DNA of 28,597 nt from Candidatus Parcubacteria bacterium (lineage in GTDB: Bacteria > Patescibacteriota > Patescibacteriia > CAIXNZ01): assembly GCA_026395675.1 (NCBI GenBank), contig JAPLYF010000082.1, positions 1 through 28,597 of the forward strand, read 5' to 3'. The notes below the pieces were generated by a model. It worked only from the letters and a program-made list of their open reading frames with translations, ran no database searches and was not told the origin of the DNA. Both the position numbers and the translations under genes were made by a program. Below are positions 6,290 through 12,777 of this stretch, piece by piece. The first letter of the stretch is position 1; the number at the start of each line of letters is the position of its first letter.

Positions 6290-8839
6290 ATGAAACCTAA
6301 AAAGAAAAAATTAATTAAAAAAATAAAAAAAACCCTGGTTTCAAGGGATGAGGAAGGCAAGGTTTTAACCGGTTTTGAAAAAACTTCGCAGATTTTAAAT
6401 TTAGGTAAAATTGAAGAGCGCTCGATTACTGATGAAATGCAAGATTCGTATTTGGATTATGCCATGTCAGTCATTGTCTCGCGCGCTTTGCCTGATGTGC
6501 GTGATGGCTTAAAGCCGGTTCATCGGCGCATCTTGTACGCGATGTGGGATATTGGTTTGAAAGCCGGAGCGAAATTTAGAAAATCAGCCACAGTGGTTGG
6601 TGAAGTTTTGGGCAAATACCATCCCCATGGCGATGTGGCGGTCTATGATTCCATGGTTAGGATGGCTCAGGATTTTTCCATGCGTTATCCTTTGGTTTGG
6701 GGCCAAGGTAATTTTGGCTCAATGGATGGTGATGGGGCAGCAGCCATGCGTTATACAGAAGCCAAATTAAAAGCCATTGCCGAAGAAATGCTTTTGGATA
6801 TTGATAAAGACACGGTAAATTTTGTGCCCAATTATGACGGGTCACATCAAGAGCCCCTGGTTTTACCAGCCAAACTGCCCAATTTATTGCTCAATGGCAC
6901 TATGGGCATTGCAGTTGGCATGGCTACTGATATTCCGCCTCACAATTTAGGCGAACTCTGCGATGGCATTTCTTTTTTGATTGATAATCCCAAGGCCACG
7001 GTTGAGGACTTAATGAAATATGTCAAAGGACCTGATTTTCCGACCGGCGGCATTATTTATGATATTAATGAAATCAAGCGGGCTTATGCCACGGGTAAGG
7101 GTGCGATTGTAATGCGCGCCAAAGCAGAAATTGTTGAAGATAAAAGCGGCCGCTTTAAAATTATTATCAATGAAATTCCCTATCGCGTGAACAAGTCAAC
7201 TTTGGTGGAGAAAATTGCTTCGTTAGTCCAAGATAAGAAAATTAAAGATATTAAGGACTTGCGCGATGAATCCAATAAAGACGGTGTGCGCATAGTGATT
7301 GAATTAAAAAAAGAATCTTATCCTAAAAAGATTTTGAACCAATTATTTAAATCAACGCCGCTGCAGGAAACTTTCCATGTTAATACCTTGGCGCTGATTG
7401 ATGGCTTGCAGCCGCGAGTTTTAACTTTAAAAATGATCTTGGAAGAATATATCAAGCACCGGGAAGTGGTGATTAAACGCAGAACAGAATTTGATTTAAA
7501 TAAAGCCAAGGAAAGAGCCCATATTTTGGAGGGCTTAGTTAAGGCCTTGAAAGATATTGATCGTGTGATCAGTACGATTAAAAAATCAAAAGATCGCGAA
7601 GAGGCCAGGATAAATTTAATGAAAAAATTCAAGTTTACGGAAATTCAGGCCATTGCGATTTTGGAAATGAAATTGCAGCAATTGGCTAATTTGGAAAGGC
7701 AGAAATTAATTGACGAATTAAAGGAGAAGAAGAAATTAATTGAAGACCTAGAATCAATTTTAAAATCAAGAACAAAAATTTTACATATTATTAAAAAGGA
7801 CTTGACCGAGATAAAGGATAAATATGGCGATGAGAGAAGAACAGAAATAGTAAAGTCGCCAGTCGGTGAATTTTCTGTTAAGGATTTGATTCCCAATGAG
7901 CCGACAATGGTCATGGTGACCCAAGACGGCTATATTAAGCGCCTGCCCACTGATACTTTTAAAACCCAATCGCGCGGCGGCAAGGGAGTGATGGGCTTAA
8001 CCACTAAAGAAGAAGATATTGTTGATCATTTCTTTACCACTACTACTCATTCTGATTTATTATTCTTCACCACCAGTGGCCGTGTCTTCCAGCTGAAAGC
8101 ATATGAAGTGCCGCAAACAACCAGAACTGCCAAAGGCCAGGCCTTAGTCAACTTCTTGCAATTAGCGCCGCATGAAAAAGTGACTTCAGTTTTGGATCTG
8201 GCTGATTTGAGCGGCTATAAATATTTGGTCTTAGTCACGAAAAAGGGCTTAATTAAAAAAGTTGATATTCAGGAAATAACCAAGGTCAGAAAAAGCGGTT
8301 TGATCGCCATTAAATTAAAATCGGGTGGTGATATTTTACTTTGGGCCAAGCCTTCAACTGGCGATGATGAAATTATCCTAGTCACTTCCGGAGGCATGTC
8401 AGTCAGGTTTAAAGAAAAAGGCATTAGGGCCATGGGCCGGGCAGCTGCCGGGGTCAGAGGCATTAGATTAAAAGGAGATGATGTGGTTGTGCGCATGGAT
8501 ATTAGTGAAAAAGCTGTCAAAGATGAGAATCTGGATTTATTAGTGGTTATGGAAAATGGTTTTGGCAAACGAACAGGAATTAAGGAATATAGGCTGCAGG
8601 GCCGTGGCGGTACTGGTATTAAGACAGCCAAGATCAACAGCAAAACCGGTAAAATTGTTGGCGCGCGTTTGATTAATAACAAAGATTTGGATCGCGACAT
8701 GATTATAATTTCAGAAAAAGGCCAGGTCATACGTATGCCTTTAAAATCCGTTAGTCATTTAGGTCGCGCTACTCAAGGCGTGAGGTTGATGAGGTTTAAA
8801 GAGGTTAAAGATAAAGTGGCGAGCATTACTCTAATTTAA
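6290..8839 (+). CDS. gyrA: DNA gyrase subunit A
   Basis: 849 residues. After a lysine-rich extension of about 35 residues comes the breakage-reunion domain, with ITDEMQDSYLDYAMSVIVSRALPD, the helix-turn-helix HPHGDVAVYD (111-120) and catalytic Tyr155 in AAMRYTEAKL. The coiled-coil gate follows, then a six-bladed C-terminal domain with a GyrA box QSRGGKG at 560-566 (consensus QRRGGKG), which favours gyrase over topoisomerase IV. With GyrB it introduces negative supercoils. Val116 occupies the position of E. coli Ser83, while Asp120 (E. coli Asp87) is kept. The start is two bases after the previous stop and has no SD. Confidence 0.95.
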   Translation: MKPKKKKLIKKIKKTLVSRDEEGKVLTGFEKTSQILNLGKIEERSITDEMQDSYLDYAMSVIVSRALPDVRDGLKPVHRRILYAMWDIGLKAGAKFRKSATVVGEVLGKYHPHGDVAVYDSMVRMAQDFSMRYPLVWGQGNFGSMDGDGAAAMRYTEAKLKAIAEEMLLDIDKDTVNFVPNYDGSHQEPLVLPAKLPNLLLNGTMGIAVGMATDIPPHNLGELCDGISFLIDNPKATVEDLMKYVKGPDFPTGGIIYDINEIKRAYATGKGAIVMRAKAEIVEDKSGRFKIIINEIPYRVNKSTLVEKIASLVQDKKIKDIKDLRDESNKDGVRIVIELKKESYPKKILNQLFKSTPLQETFHVNTLALIDGLQPRVLTLKMILEEYIKHREVVIKRRTEFDLNKAKERAHILEGLVKALKDIDRVISTIKKSKDREEARINLMKKFKFTEIQAIAILEMKLQQLANLERQKLIDELKEKKKLIEDLESILKSRTKILHIIKKDLTEIKDKYGDERRTEIVKSPVGEFSVKDLIPNEPTMVMVTQDGYIKRLPTDTFKTQSRGGKGVMGLTTKEEDIVDHFFTTTTHSDLLFFTTSGRVFQLKAYEVPQTTRTAKGQALVNFLQLAPHEKVTSVLDLADLSGYKYLVLVTKKGLIKKVDIQEITKVRKSGLIAIKLKSGGDILLWAKPSTGDDEIILVTSGGMSVRFKEKGIRAMGRAAAGVRGIRLKGDDVVVRMDISEKAVKDENLDLLVVMENGFGKRTGIKEYRLQGRGGTGIKTAKINSKTGKIVGARLINNKDLDRDMIIISEKGQVIRMPLKSVSHLGRATQGVRLMRFKEVKDKVASITLI

Positions 8840-8854
8840 AAAAGATATATATAA

Positions 8855-8884
8855 CGAAGAAGCGATTCATGAATCGCTTCTTCG
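8855..8884. repeat. 30-bp palindrome, copy 1
   Basis: CGAAGAAGCGATTC, then AT, then the exact reverse complement. The same arms occur at 13286-13313 around GC. It lies just after gyrA and could fold as a hairpin, but it has no T run. Likely a dispersed REP-like element of this genome. Confidence 0.75.
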
Positions 8885-8913
8885 CCCCTACTTTATTTAG
8901 ATAGATTATAAAT

Positions 8914-8944
8914 AAAAAAATCCCGTACGATGTGCGGGATTTTT
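8914..8944. terminator. Bidirectional terminator between gyrA and the small-protein cluster
   Basis: AAAAATCCCG and CGGGATTTTT pair around nine bases, with A/T runs on both flanks. It serves gyrA (+) and the minus-strand operon ending at 8955. Confidence 0.9.
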
Positions 8945-8954
8945 GGTTTGGCAT

Positions 8955-9224
8955 TTAAAAAATGCGACGAGCACCTGCCATAATGTCTCCTTGTGCTGGT
9001 CTTTTTCTGATCTTGTCTTTGACTTTCAGCGTGCCAACGTTGAACCCTTCTTTCAAGAGGTGGCTGCGAATCCTTTTTAATTCAGCCAAGGGGCCAGAAA
9101 TTGTGGAACAAATTTTATCCTTTCTTTGTCGCCTCTTGGTTTGCTCCCAGTTTTCAAAACACCCGAGGACATTGTACATTACACTATTGGTTATTTCACC
9201 AGCAGTGAAGTTTAATTCTGCCAT
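8955..9224 (-). CDS. Small protein of unknown function, small-protein cluster member 1
   Basis: 89 residues, basic, starting MAELNFTAGEI. Residues 42-56 read ISGPLAELKRIRSHL, fitting the pattern I-x-G-x4-L-x2-[LI]-x3-[LA] that recurs in the other small proteins of this cluster, and it is followed by GFNVGTLKVK, so a beta-helix-beta unit is plausible. The ATG follows AAAGGAGGTAAAA, a near-perfect SD. The stop lies next to a strong terminator. It is the last gene of an apparent operon 9750 to 8955, 11 bases after the preceding gene. No family recognised. Confidence 0.7.
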   Translation of the reverse strand: MAELNFTAGEITNSVMYNVLGCFENWEQTKRRQRKDKICSTISGPLAELKRIRSHLLKEGFNVGTLKVKDKIRKRPAQGDIMAGARRIF

Positions 9225-9235
9225 TTTTACCTCCT

Positions 9236-9523
9236 TTAGGTTTTGGATATTTCTGCTTCTTCAAGACAAATAATTGGTTTTAAGGTTTCTTCAGCAATAG
9301 ACCCAAAATGTTCCCGGAGTTTTTCTTTTAGCTTTTGCAAGTCCGATTCTTCACCTTCAATAATGATTTTATCTTCTTCTTCTCTCCAGTCTATTTGGGC
9401 ATTTATGGTCGCCGCAGCTCCTTCAATTATGATGTTAGAACCATCGGTATCGGTTAAGGCGCTAGCTTTCAAAAAGATTTCTTCCAGAGTATCATGATCT
9501 CCTTTTATGACTAATTCTGCCAT
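9236..9523 (-). CDS. Small acidic protein of unknown function, cluster member 2
   Basis: 95 residues, starting MAELVIKGDHDTLEE. The cluster pattern appears twice: residues 6-20 (IKGDHDTLEEIFLKA) and 55-69 (IEGEESDLQKLKEKL). Both are preceded by a strand-like hydrophobic run, so the protein looks like an internal duplication of one beta-helix unit. The start follows AAAGGAGGAAAAA. It shares the first four residues (MAEL) with the next gene. Strongly acidic, unlike its basic neighbours. No known family recognised. Confidence 0.7.
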   Translation of the reverse strand: MAELVIKGDHDTLEEIFLKASALTDTDGSNIIIEGAAATINAQIDWREEEDKIIIEGEESDLQKLKEKLREHFGSIAEETLKPIICLEEAEISKT

Positions 9524-9534
9524 TTTTTCCTCCT

Positions 9535-9699
9535 TTAGGTTATTTCGCCATTCGGCAATTTGGCTTGGACAAGTTTTACTTGGAGCAATTTGAGATCTTC
9601 AAAGTTGCCCTGGATTTTTTCCCCATCTTTAAGATCAGAAAGATTGAATTTACAGTAGTTCTGCTTGATTAGCTCTTTGGCTAGATTTTCAATTGACAT
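9535..9699 (-). CDS. Small protein, 54 residues, cluster member 3 (downstream of in-frame TAG)
   Basis: Starts MSIENLAKELIKQNY and contains IQGNFEDLKLLQVKL (29-43) followed by LPNG, which aligns with ISGSKKELLKLQKAL and LPQG in the gene at 9844. The ATG is three bases after a TAG that closes the 15-codon frame 9703-9750, and the two are in the same frame, 17 codons apart. It has no SD of its own. It may be translated by reinitiation, be the second half of a 71-residue protein made by readthrough, or be a nonsense-damaged gene. Confidence 0.55.
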   Translation of the reverse strand: MSIENLAKELIKQNYCKFNLSDLKDGEKIQGNFEDLKLLQVKLVQAKLPNGEIT

Positions 9700-9702
9700 T
9701 GG

Positions 9703-9750
9703 CTAGAAAATTGATTTTGTTTCAGCTGTATCAAATTGTAAAGTACTCAT
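9703..9750 (-). CDS. 15-residue upstream ORF in frame with the 54-residue ORF
   Basis: MSTLQFDTAETKSIF then TAG. GAGGAGGG lies three to four bases before the ATG, and a TTGACA-N17-TAAATT promoter lies upstream, so this is where the operon's translation starts. The following codons are CCA then the ATG of the 54-residue frame, all in frame. Confidence 0.5.
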   Translation of the reverse strand: MSTLQFDTAETKSIF

Positions 9751-9775
9751 TTTCCCTCCTCTAAATTTTTTTTTA

Positions 9776-9804
9776 AATTTAGCAAAATGTTTAGATTTTG
9801 TCAA
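9776..9804 (-). promoter_or_regulatory. Promoter of the small-protein operon
   Basis: Minus strand: TTGACA (9799-9804), 17-base spacer ending TTTTGC, TAAATT (9776-9781). Same extended form (TGC before the -10) as khpA and rpsF. Confidence 0.65.
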
Positions 9805-9810
9805 TGTTAA

Positions 9811-9842
9811 AACAAAAATCCCGCCTGGTTGTGACGGGATTG
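9811..9842 (-). terminator. Terminator of the 70-residue small gene
   Basis: Minus strand AATCCCG and CGGGATT around 11 bases, followed by TTTGTTTT. It lies two bases after the stop of the gene at 9844 and separates it from the next operon's promoter. Confidence 0.8.
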
Positions 9843-9843
9843 A

Positions 9844-10056
9844 TTATTGTTTTTTTGATTTTAATATAATAATTTTGCCTTGGGGCAAGCATTGTTTCTG
9901 GAGCGCTTTTTGCAGTTTGAGCAGCTCTTTTTTGCTGCCGCTAATGATGGATTCTTCTCTCAAAAGATCGGTTTTGACTTTAAATTTTTTAGCAATTTGA
10001 GCAATGCAAATTTTAAATCTAATATAATGAACATCCTTTAATAATAAGTGAGCCAT
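9844..10056 (-). CDS. Small basic protein of unknown function, cluster member 4
   Basis: 70 residues. After KIAKKFKVKTDLLREES-type basic sequence come ISGSKKELLKLQKAL (38-52), LPQG and a hydrophobic strand KIIIL, so it carries the cluster pattern with a strand-helix-strand prediction. It has its own promoter (10083-10110), a perfect SD GAAAGGAGG seven bases or less before the ATG, and its own terminator. The similarity to the 54-residue neighbour over about 25 residues suggests paralogy. No family recognised. Confidence 0.7.
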   Translation of the reverse strand: MAHLLLKDVHYIRFKICIAQIAKKFKVKTDLLREESIISGSKKELLKLQKALQKQCLPQGKIIILKSKKQ

Positions 10057-10082
10057 AATCTCCTCCTTTCATTGGATATTTT

Positions 10083-10110
10083 ATCTTAACATAAGAATAT
10101 ATTTTGTCAA
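10083..10110 (-). promoter_or_regulatory. Promoter of the 70-residue small gene
   Basis: Minus strand: TTGACA (10105-10110), 16-base spacer ending TATGT, TAAGAT (10083-10088). The TG gives an extended -10. Confidence 0.65.
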
Positions 10111-10122
10111 GAGAGTGGGCTT

Positions 10123-10148
10123 GCCACGTCGCTCGCGAGCGACGTGGC
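10123..10148. repeat. Perfect 26-bp GC-rich palindrome
   Basis: GCCACGTCGCTCG followed directly by its reverse complement, with no loop. It lies between the divergent promoters of the small gene (-) and rpmF (+). No T run follows, so it is not a standard terminator. It could be a protein-binding palindrome or a cruciform; nothing in the sequence decides. Confidence 0.7.
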
Positions 10149-10158
10149 TTGCTAAAAA

Positions 10159-10187
10159 TTGAAAATTAATGTAAGATAAAGTATAAT
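10159..10187 (+). promoter_or_regulatory. Promoter for rpmF-nusB
   Basis: TTGAAA (10159-10164), 17-base spacer, perfect TATAAT (10182-10187). The leader of about 70 bases contains the palindromes TCCCGAAGGGA and CACTTCGTG, then tandem ATTTTAA repeats up to the rpmF ATG. No SD. Confidence 0.65.
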
Positions 10188-10261
10188 TGTCCCGAAGGGA
10201 TCACTTCGTGAAAATTGATTTACAGTTTTTAATTTTAAATTTTAAATTTTAAATTTAATCT

Positions 10262-10501
10262 ATGTCAGTCCCAGCTAAAAAAAGGCCGCGCTCAGAAAAA
10301 AGAAAAAGAGCAATTCAACAGGCCTTAAAAAAATCTAAATACATTCTGTGCCCTAAATGTAAAAGGCCAAAAAAGCCGCATCTGGTCTGCTCCTATTGCG
10401 GTTCTTATAAAAATCGTGAGATTTTAAAATCAAAACTGGATAAAAAGGAATTGAAAAAGCTAAACAAACAAAAAGCTAAAACCGCAGAGAAACAAAAATA
10501 A
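10262..10501 (+). CDS. rpmF: 50S ribosomal protein L32
   Basis: 79 residues starting MSVPAKKRPRSEKRKR, with the zinc-ribbon cysteines CPKC (about 34-37) and CSYC (about 47-50) of the four-cysteine form of bL32. A lysine-rich tail of about 25 residues is longer than in most homologues. It is followed after 22 bases by nusB in the same direction. Confidence 0.92.
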   Translation: MSVPAKKRPRSEKRKRAIQQALKKSKYILCPKCKRPKKPHLVCSYCGSYKNREILKSKLDKKELKKLNKQKAKTAEKQK

Positions 10502-10523
10502 TTTTAAATTCTAAATTTTTGTT

Positions 10524-10958
10524 ATGTCCAATCGTCATCTCTCACGCACCATTGCCATGCAAACCCTTTATCAATGGGATTTTAATGGCCAGAAAGAGGG
10601 AAGCTTAGATTCACTTTTAGAATACAATACCAAGGAATTTGCGCCCGGCTTTAATGATGAAGGTTTTACCAAGCATTTGGTTGAGGGTGTGATGAAAAAC
10701 ATTAAGGAAATCGATGAGCTTATCAGGAAATATGCCACTGAATGGCCGCTTGAACAAATTACGATTATTGACCGTAATATTTTGCGTTTAGGCATTTTTG
10801 AATTAAAATATGATCCAGATATCCCGTCCAAGGTGGCAATTAATGAAGCAATCGAAGTGGCAAAAACTTTTGGCGGCGAGTCATCTGGTAAATTTGTTAA
10901 TGGCGTTTTAGGCGCGATTTACAAAGAAATAGAAAAAGAGGGACAAATCAAGGAATAA
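10524..10958 (+). CDS. nusB: Transcription antitermination protein NusB
   Basis: 144 residues, all-helical, starting NRHLSRTIAMQTLYQWDF, with the family's WPLEQITIIDRNILRLGIFEL segment (about 74-94) and the C-terminal VAINEAIEVAKTFGGESSGKFVNGVLG. NusB binds boxA RNA with NusE (S10) and supports rRNA antitermination; family knowledge. Length is typical. No SD: an AT-rich TAAATTCTAAATTTTTGTT precedes the ATG. Confidence 0.93.
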   Translation: MSNRHLSRTIAMQTLYQWDFNGQKEGSLDSLLEYNTKEFAPGFNDEGFTKHLVEGVMKNIKEIDELIRKYATEWPLEQITIIDRNILRLGIFELKYDPDIPSKVAINEAIEVAKTFGGESSGKFVNGVLGAIYKEIEKEGQIKE

Positions 10959-11020
10959 AACTTTAAAAATATTTTTAGGTTGGTCGAAAAAATATAGCAC
11001 AATGTGCACAAGGAGGAAAA

Positions 11021-11173
11021 ATGTCTGACGAAAAAAAGGAAGAAGTAAAGCAGAAGCCATCAGCTAAGGAATTTGGGAAAATGGTTGTGAGGGAATCAAT
11101 CAATCTGATCGTGGGCATGTTTTTTGGCCGTATTGCCGCCTTCAAGGTTCAAGATTTTATTTTCCGTTCTTAA
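11021..11173 (+). CDS. Small protein, 50 residues, probably membrane-associated
   Basis: Starts MSDEKKEEVKQKPSAKE: a charged N-terminus of about 20 residues followed by an amphipathic or hydrophobic stretch INLIVGMFFGRIAAFKVQDFIF. The ATG is preceded by CAAGGAGGAAAA, a perfect SD, unlike nusB upstream and rnc downstream. A GCACA/TGTGC palindrome lies just upstream of the SD. Right after the stop an 8-bp hairpin TGAGGGAG-AAAA-CTCCCTCA (about 11180-11200) may end the transcript, although no T run follows. No family recognised. Confidence 0.65.
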   Translation: MSDEKKEEVKQKPSAKEFGKMVVRESINLIVGMFFGRIAAFKVQDFIFRS

Positions 11174-11231
11174 AATTTTTGAGGGAGAAAACTCCCTCAT
11201 CAACCTAAGAATATTTTAATAATTAATGGAA

Positions 11232-11366
11232 GGACAGACTTCGGCTCGCATAGGCTCGCATCGGCGAAGCTGTGCGAATCCTTGTCTGTTACTGAAATCG
11301 GTAACACACTTCCGCCGTCGCTTCGCTTTGGCGGACAGGAAAGTGTGTCTGTCCGTTTTTAAAAAC
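11232..11366 (+). promoter_or_regulatory. Structured rnc leader with competing pairings
   Basis: GGACAGAC (11232-11239) can pair with GTCTGTCC (11347-11354), closing the whole leader and followed by GTTTTT, 12 bases before the rnc ATG. An alternative partner GTCTGT lies at 11284-11289. The distal GTCTGTCC overlaps the 3' arm of another hairpin, ACACACTT (11304-11311) with AAGTGTGT (11341-11348), which has an inner CCGCC/GGCGG stem. The foldings exclude one another, as in attenuators. RNase III autoregulation through a leader hairpin is known in E. coli; applying it here is inference. Confidence 0.45.
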
Positions 11367-12059
11367 ATGAAGGATTTTTCAAAACTTGAAAAAAAACTGA
11401 AAGTAAAATTTAAAAATAAAGATTTAATCAGGCAATCAGTTGTTCACCGTTCTTATTTGAATGAGCATCCAGAATTTGAACTTGACCATAATGAACGTTT
11501 AGAATTTTTGGGCGATGCGGTTTTGGAACTAGTAGTGACAGAATATCTTTACAAAAATTATCCAAATCCCGAAGGTGAATTAACCAACTGGCGCGCTTCT
11601 TTGGTCAATGCCAATATGCTGTCAGATATCGCCAAAACCTTGAACATTGAAGATTATCTTTATTTAAGCAAAGGAGAAGCCCAGGATAAAAATTCCAAGG
11701 CGCGTCAATATATTCTGGCCAATGCCATGGAAGCAGTGATCGGCGCGATTTATTTGGACAAAGATTATAAAGCTGCCAATAAATTCGTTACTGATAAAAT
11801 TATTACCAAGCTGCCTCATATTTTGGAACACAAATTGTACGAGGATCCAAAAAGCCGTTTTCAGGAAATTTCCCAAGAACGCATTGGCATTACCCCGACT
11901 TATAAAGTTCTTGAAGAATCAGGTCCTGATCATGCCAAGCATTTTGTGATCGGTGTTTTTTTGAGGAAAGATCTGGTAGCCAAAGGCGAGGGCACAAGCA
12001 AACAGGAAGCCCAGGTTCAGGCAGCCGCAGAAGGATTACATGTAAAAAATTGGGAATAA
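11367..12059 (+). CDS. rnc: Ribonuclease III
   Basis: 230 residues starting MKDFSKLEKKLKVKFKN. The catalytic signature ERLEFLGDAVLELV lies at about residues 42-55, the second acidic site ANAMEAVIGAIYLD near 116-129, and a C-terminal dsRNA-binding domain from about 155 contains GPDHAKHFVIGVFL and KGEGTSKQEAQVQAA. It cleaves double-stranded RNA, including rRNA precursors. The open frame extends upstream to 11226, but that part falls in a structured leader and has no homology; the internal ATG fits the family. No SD. Confidence 0.93.
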   Translation: MKDFSKLEKKLKVKFKNKDLIRQSVVHRSYLNEHPEFELDHNERLEFLGDAVLELVVTEYLYKNYPNPEGELTNWRASLVNANMLSDIAKTLNIEDYLYLSKGEAQDKNSKARQYILANAMEAVIGAIYLDKDYKAANKFVTDKIITKLPHILEHKLYEDPKSRFQEISQERIGITPTYKVLEESGPDHAKHFVIGVFLRKDLVAKGEGTSKQEAQVQAAAEGLHVKNWE

Positions 12060-12067
12060 GACATAAT

Positions 12068-12154
12068 AAAAAATCGGTTTTGGAGCGGAGTTAATACTTT
12101 AGTCTTTTATATAAACCCCTGAAGGGGTAACTCCTTTTGCAAAACCGATTTTTT
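12068..12154 (+). terminator. rnc terminator containing a 48-nt structured module (copy A)
   Basis: Outer stem of 15 bp: AAAAAATCGGTTTTG (12068-12082) with its exact complement at 12140-12154, then T7. Inside, after a 4/5-base internal loop, GGAGTT (12087-12092) pairs with AACTCC (12129-12134). Enclosed are CTTTAG, a TTTTA...TAAA stretch and a hairpin ACCCC-TGAA-GGGGT (12115-12128). A second copy with the same spacing and a different hairpin sequence lies after efp (28502-28585). The outer stem also has a T run on the minus strand, so it can serve the convergent gene at 12154. Confidence 0.8.
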
Positions 12155-12729
12155 TATTTCTTGTAAGGTTTAGGCGGATTTTTAAAAGTTGCCTCTGGGG
12201 TTTGGTTATTGATCACCTCTCGAGGAATACCTAATTCCTGCTCATAAACATAATCAATGGAATCAAAAATTGCTTTTGACCAATCAAAATCCAGTTTTTC
12301 AGCAACTGCTTTAACATCTTGTTCATTTTTACCTTCAATTTCTATGACTGGTTTTAAGCCAGGCCAAGTATCAAGAGTAATTTCCACGTCATTAAGATGC
12401 CAAAGTTCTCTTTTGGTTTCTTGGTATGATTTTCTTTTGGCGCCGATGGATTCCAAAAAATTACAGCCATTTTCAAAATCATCTATGATCAGTTCAATTT
12501 CTTTTTGAGCAGTAATTTTTTTGCCGTGAACAATTTTTAAGCTCATAGTGATTTTATCTCCTTCATCTCTGACTCTCATCCAGCCATTTTTAATTTTCTT
12601 CGGCGGAATAAAGACCACCCGTTTCATTAAAAATTCAGGTTTAATAAGTCTGGCACCAAGATTTTTCAACTTTTGGTGCATTTTGTTTTTGTTGATTTTG
12701 GTAAATGTTGCTTCGTATTCGATATTCAT
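12154..12729 (-). CDS. CYTH-domain protein (CyaB/class IV adenylate cyclase-like)
   Basis: 191 residues starting MNIEYEATFTKI, the N-terminal CYTH signature ExExK in the form E4-Y-E6-A-T8, with threonine in place of the lysine. Further CYTH strands are MRVRDEGDKITMSLKI (about 52-67), QKEIELIIDDF and WPGLKPVIEIEG with conserved acidic and basic residues. CYTH enzymes act on triphosphates (thiamine triphosphatase, polyphosphatase, class IV cyclases); which reaction applies cannot be told. The tail PEATFKNPPKPYKK is outside the domain. It is followed by nothing on this strand but the shared terminator; the Nudix gene lies upstream, 48 bases away. Confidence 0.82.
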   Translation of the reverse strand: MNIEYEATFTKINKNKMHQKLKNLGARLIKPEFLMKRVVFIPPKKIKNGWMRVRDEGDKITMSLKIVHGKKITAQKEIELIIDDFENGCNFLESIGAKRKSYQETKRELWHLNDVEITLDTWPGLKPVIEIEGKNEQDVKAVAEKLDFDWSKAIFDSIDYVYEQELGIPREVINNQTPEATFKNPPKPYKK

Positions 12730-12777
12730 AGGTTGGAAATATGAAATTAGAAATAAGAAATTAGGGGTTGGAAGATA

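Noticed and set aside
11226..11366. 47-codon N-terminal extension of RNase III
   Set aside because: It lies in the structured leader and has no RNase III similarity; the family start fits 11367.
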